A program made the position numbers and the translations under genes. This document shows, one piece after another, positions 13,828-15,791 of a DNA stretch of 15,791 nucleotides. Source of the stretch: JBFKAV01 sp041621405 (GTDB lineage Bacteria; Pseudomonadota; Alphaproteobacteria; Rhodobacterales; Rhodobacteraceae). The stretch covers positions 1 to 15,791 of the forward strand of contig JBFKAV010000082.1 in the NCBI GenBank assembly GCA_041621405.1, read 5' to 3'. How positions within the stretch are numbered: the stretch's first letter is position 1; each line of letters starts with the position of its first letter. Under the pieces are notes generated by a model, which had not been told where the DNA came from, did no database searches, and was given only the letters and a program-made list of their open reading frames with translations.

Positions 13828-14526
13828 CTAGAGCAGTGCTACCCACGCCCGCGCCAGCGCGAGTCCGGCGGCATCGGCCTCTGCCCCATGTCGCGCTTCG
13901 TGGGCGTCGCGCTCGGCCAACCAGCCCGGCGCCATGGCTTCGATTTCGTCCGGCAGCGCGGCGACCCATTGCCCGACCACTGCCCGGCTCACTTCGAAAT
14001 GAAACTGCATCCCGTAGGCGCGCGCGCCGACCCGGAACGCCTGCTGTGCCGCGCCGTCGCCTTCGGCGAGGTGCACGGCACCGGATGGCAACGCGAAGGT
14101 GTCGGAATGCCACTGGAAGCTCCGGAAGCGCTCGGGCACGGCGGAGAGCACCGGGTCGTCGGCGCCGGCCGCCGTTCGCCGGAGCGCGCTCCAACCGAAC
14201 TCGGGCGCGGCGCCAACATGGTTCGCCGCCCCGAATCCACGGGCGAGCAGCTGGGCGCCAAGGCATATGCCGAGCACCGCGCCGCCGGCTTCGCCCCAGT
14301 CGCGCATCAGGCGCGCGAGCCGCGGCAGGTAGGGGTGGAGCGCGTCGTCGAGTGCCGATTGCTCGCCGCCAAAGACGACAAGGCCGGCGTAGCTCTGCGC
14401 GGTCTCGGGCAGGCGGCCGTCCCCACGGGGGCGGAAGACGTCAACCATCAGCCCCGCCTCATGGAGCGCCACCCCCACCAGGCCGTGATGGGTCATGCGC
14501 GTGTTCTCGACCAACGCGACTCGCAT
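13828..14526 (-). CDS. Class I glutamine amidotransferase domain protein
   Basis: The 232-residue single-domain protein carries the class I triad. The nucleophile is C88 in GICLGAQLLA, with H176 and E178 in MQFHFE. An oxyanion-type glycine pair lies at VVFGGEQSA (about residues 51-58). It resembles stand-alone GuaA-N-like amidotransferases, which hydrolyse glutamine or gamma-glutamyl compounds. No synthase domain is fused or adjacent. The ATG at 14524-14526 begins MRVALVENTRMTHHG, the usual first strand, with GGAG 10 bases upstream. The frame is open to 14637, but that extension would overlap the guaB leader and lacks homology. It is divergent from guaB. Since guaB makes XMP, the substrate of GMP synthase, the pairing is suggestive, but this protein lacks the ATP-pyrophosphatase domain and is not GuaA. 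Confidence 0.85.
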   Translation of the reverse strand: MRVALVENTRMTHHGLVGVALHEAGLMVDVFRPRGDGRLPETAQSYAGLVVFGGEQSALDDALHPYLPRLARLMRDWGEAGGAVLGICLGAQLLARGFGAANHVGAAPEFGWSALRRTAAGADDPVLSAVPERFRSFQWHSDTFALPSGAVHLAEGDGAAQQAFRVGARAYGMQFHFEVSRAVVGQWVAALPDEIEAMAPGWLAERDAHEARHGAEADAAGLALARAWVALL

Positions 14527-14574
14527 GCGTCTCAGCTCCGGACCATCGTCCCTCCCCTCAGCATGCGGAGCGAG

Positions 14575-14610
14575 CTTGCGCAAGGCCGGGGATAGGGCTT
14601 GCCTTCGCGC
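14575..14610. promoter_or_regulatory. Palindrome and hairpin in the guaB leader
   Basis: The gap between the amidotransferase gene and guaB holds the 10-bp palindrome CTTGCGCAAG (14575-14584). A longer imperfect inverted repeat also occurs: GCGCAAGGC (14578-14586) with GCCTTCGCGC (14601-14610), one bulged base and a 14-base loop. It could be an operator for either divergent gene or an mRNA hairpin before guaB. It does not resemble a purine riboswitch. Confidence 0.3.
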
Positions 14611-14663
14611 GGCCTCCGTGAAACAGGGAAGCGCCAATCGAAGACTCCCCGAGGAGGCCGACC

Positions 14664-15791
14664 ATGGAGATTCGCGAGGCGCTTACCTTCGACGACGTGC
14701 TTCTGGTGCCGGCGGCCAGCGCCGTGCTGCCCTCGCAGGCGGATACCTCGACCTGGGCGACCAAAGCGATCCGGATGAACGTGCCTCTGCTGTCCTCGGC
14801 GATGGACACGGTGACCGAAGCGCGGATGGCGATCGCCGTGGCGCAGGCCGGCGGGATCGGGGTGATCCACCGCAACTTCGACATCGAGGCGCAGGCGAAC
14901 GAAGTGCGCCGGGTGAAGCGCTTCGTGAGCGGCATTGTGTACAACCCGATCACCCTCACGCCCGACCAGACCATCGGCGACGCGAAGGCGCTGCAGGAAC
15001 GTTTCAACGTCACCGGCTTCCCGGTCGTCGACGGCAAGGGCCACGTCGTCGGCATCCTGACCAATCGCGACATGCGCTTCGCCTCGGAGGACGCGACGCC
15101 GGTCAGGGTGGTGATGACGGCCGACAACCTCGCCATGCTGACCGAGCCTGCCGACCTGGACGAGGCCAAGAGCCTGATGAAGGCGCGGCGGATCGAGAAG
15201 CTCCTCGTCACCGATGGCAAGGGCAAGCTGACCGGGCTCCTGACGCTGAAGGACACCGAGCAGGCGGTGCTGAACCCGGTGGCCTGCAAGGACCCGCTCG
15301 GGCGGCTGCGGGTGGCTGCGGCCACCACCGTCGGCGACACGGGCTTCGCGCGCGCCGAGGCTCTGGTCGACGCGGGCTGCGACATCGTCGTGGTCGATAC
15401 CGCGCACGGCCATTCCGAAGGCGTCGCCAGGGTGGTGGAGCGGATCAAGCGTGCCTCGAACGAGGTTCAGGTGATCGCGGGCAACGTGGCAACTTCCGAG
15501 GCGACGAAGGCGCTGATCGGCGCCGGGGCGGATGCGGTGAAGGTCGGGATCGGGCCGGGGTCGATCTGCACAACGCGGATCGTGGCCGGAGTCGGCGTGC
15601 CGCAGCTCACCGCGATCATGGACGCGGCGGCGGCAGCCGGTGCGGTGCCGGTGATCGCCGACGGCGGCATCAAGTATTCGGGCGACTTCGCCAAGGCGAT
15701 CGCGGCCGGGGCGTCGGCGGCGATGGTGGGCTCGATGATCGCGGGTACCGACGAAAGCCCGGGCGAAGTGATCCTCTACCAGGGCCGGAGC
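14664..15791 (+). CDS. guaB: Inosine-5'-monophosphate dehydrogenase (partial, runs off the right edge)
   Basis: The 376 codons in the window are the N-terminal three quarters of IMPDH (normally about 480-490 residues). The start MEIREALTFDDVLLVPAAS and the SSAMDTVTEARMAIA segment open the barrel. Two CBS domains occupy about residues 95-200 (ITLTPDQTIGDA through GLLTLKD). The barrel resumes with VDTAHGHSEGV and GAGADAVKVGIGPGS, then ICTTRIVAGVG with catalytic C302. VIADGGIKYSGDFAKAIAAG and AAMVGSMIAGT lie at the phosphate site. It oxidises IMP to XMP with NAD, the committed step to GMP. The ATG at 14664 follows GAGGAGG by 6 bases. No frameshift is seen. The catalytic flap and C-terminus lie beyond the window. 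Confidence 0.97.
   Translation, partial: MEIREALTFDDVLLVPAASAVLPSQADTSTWATKAIRMNVPLLSSAMDTVTEARMAIAVAQAGGIGVIHRNFDIEAQANEVRRVKRFVSGIVYNPITLTPDQTIGDAKALQERFNVTGFPVVDGKGHVVGILTNRDMRFASEDATPVRVVMTADNLAMLTEPADLDEAKSLMKARRIEKLLVTDGKGKLTGLLTLKDTEQAVLNPVACKDPLGRLRVAAATTVGDTGFARAEALVDAGCDIVVVDTAHGHSEGVARVVERIKRASNEVQVIAGNVATSEATKALIGAGADAVKVGIGPGSICTTRIVAGVGVPQLTAIMDAAAAAGAVPVIADGGIKYSGDFAKAIAAGASAAMVGSMIAGTDESPGEVILYQGRS

Noticed and set aside
12700..14595. A 631-codon plus-strand frame spanning two genes
   Set aside because: It crosses the SLAC1/TehA-like gene in a different frame and the amidotransferase gene in antisense. Its composition is Arg/Ala/Pro-rich with no domain.
14527..14663. Purine riboswitch before guaB
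   Set aside because: No three-way-junction pattern or conserved loop bases are visible, only a simple hairpin.
14532..15448. Long minus-strand open frames (about 293 and 296 codons) across the guaB region
   Set aside because: They are antisense to guaB, whose plus-strand translation matches IMPDH end to end. High GC keeps opposite frames open.
1..15791. CRISPR arrays, toxin-antitoxin pairs, phage genes, replication origins
   Set aside because: No regularly spaced repeats, small paired genes, phage structural genes or DnaA-box clusters were seen.

Overview
The window looks like a chromosomal segment of a high-GC alphaproteobacterium, most likely Rhodobacterales/Rhodobacteraceae. This rests on the strong G/C third-position bias, an SSB ending in DDEIPF, the TctCBA and Bug protein style, and a SLAC1/TehA-like protein beside ssb. 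It is inferred from gene content only.

Positions 1-1900 are a graveyard of a lost sugar-uptake locus. There is a possible insertion-sequence end (about 100-180). It is followed by an RpiR/SIS regulator that has lost its start and carries a one-base frameshift near 432. Next come the 3' piece of a sugar ABC-transporter ATPase and a LacI-family regulator that has lost its C-terminal third. The last two are joined at about 1145-1160 by what looks like a deletion.

Positions 2019-9760 hold an intact, coherent catabolic cluster. A LysR-type regulator (4675-5607) sits between two sets of structural genes. To its left, on the minus strand, are a KstD-like FAD flavoprotein and a metal-dependent TIM-barrel protein whose start overlaps the flavoprotein stop. 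To its right, on the plus strand, are a complete tripartite tricarboxylate transporter (tctC, tctB, tctA) and a shikimate/quinate-dehydrogenase-family enzyme. Both structural promoters carry the same palindrome TTAAC-N5-GTTAA, then exactly 19 bases, then the identical 13-mer ATTTGACGTTACG, both facing the structural genes. One palindrome lies in the lysR/flavoprotein gap. The other contains the lysR stop codon. The simplest reading is a one-regulator, two-promoter regulon for uptake and oxidation of a carboxylated cyclic substrate, possibly quinate- or shikimate-like. The substrate is a hypothesis. A strong intrinsic terminator between tctC and tctB should raise binding-protein output relative to the membrane subunits.

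Positions 9761-10094 contain no recognised gene. They end at a tRNA-Thr(TGT) gene on the minus strand with its own promoter. The accessory genes lie on the 3' side of the tRNA and the core genes on the 5' side, which fits an old tRNA-associated island, but no integrase is visible.

Positions 10286-15791 are core-like: a conserved hypothetical with sulfotransferase-like features, a secreted lytic transglycosylase, ssb, a SLAC1/TehA-like membrane protein, a class I glutamine amidotransferase, and guaB (IMP dehydrogenase), which runs off the right edge after 376 codons.
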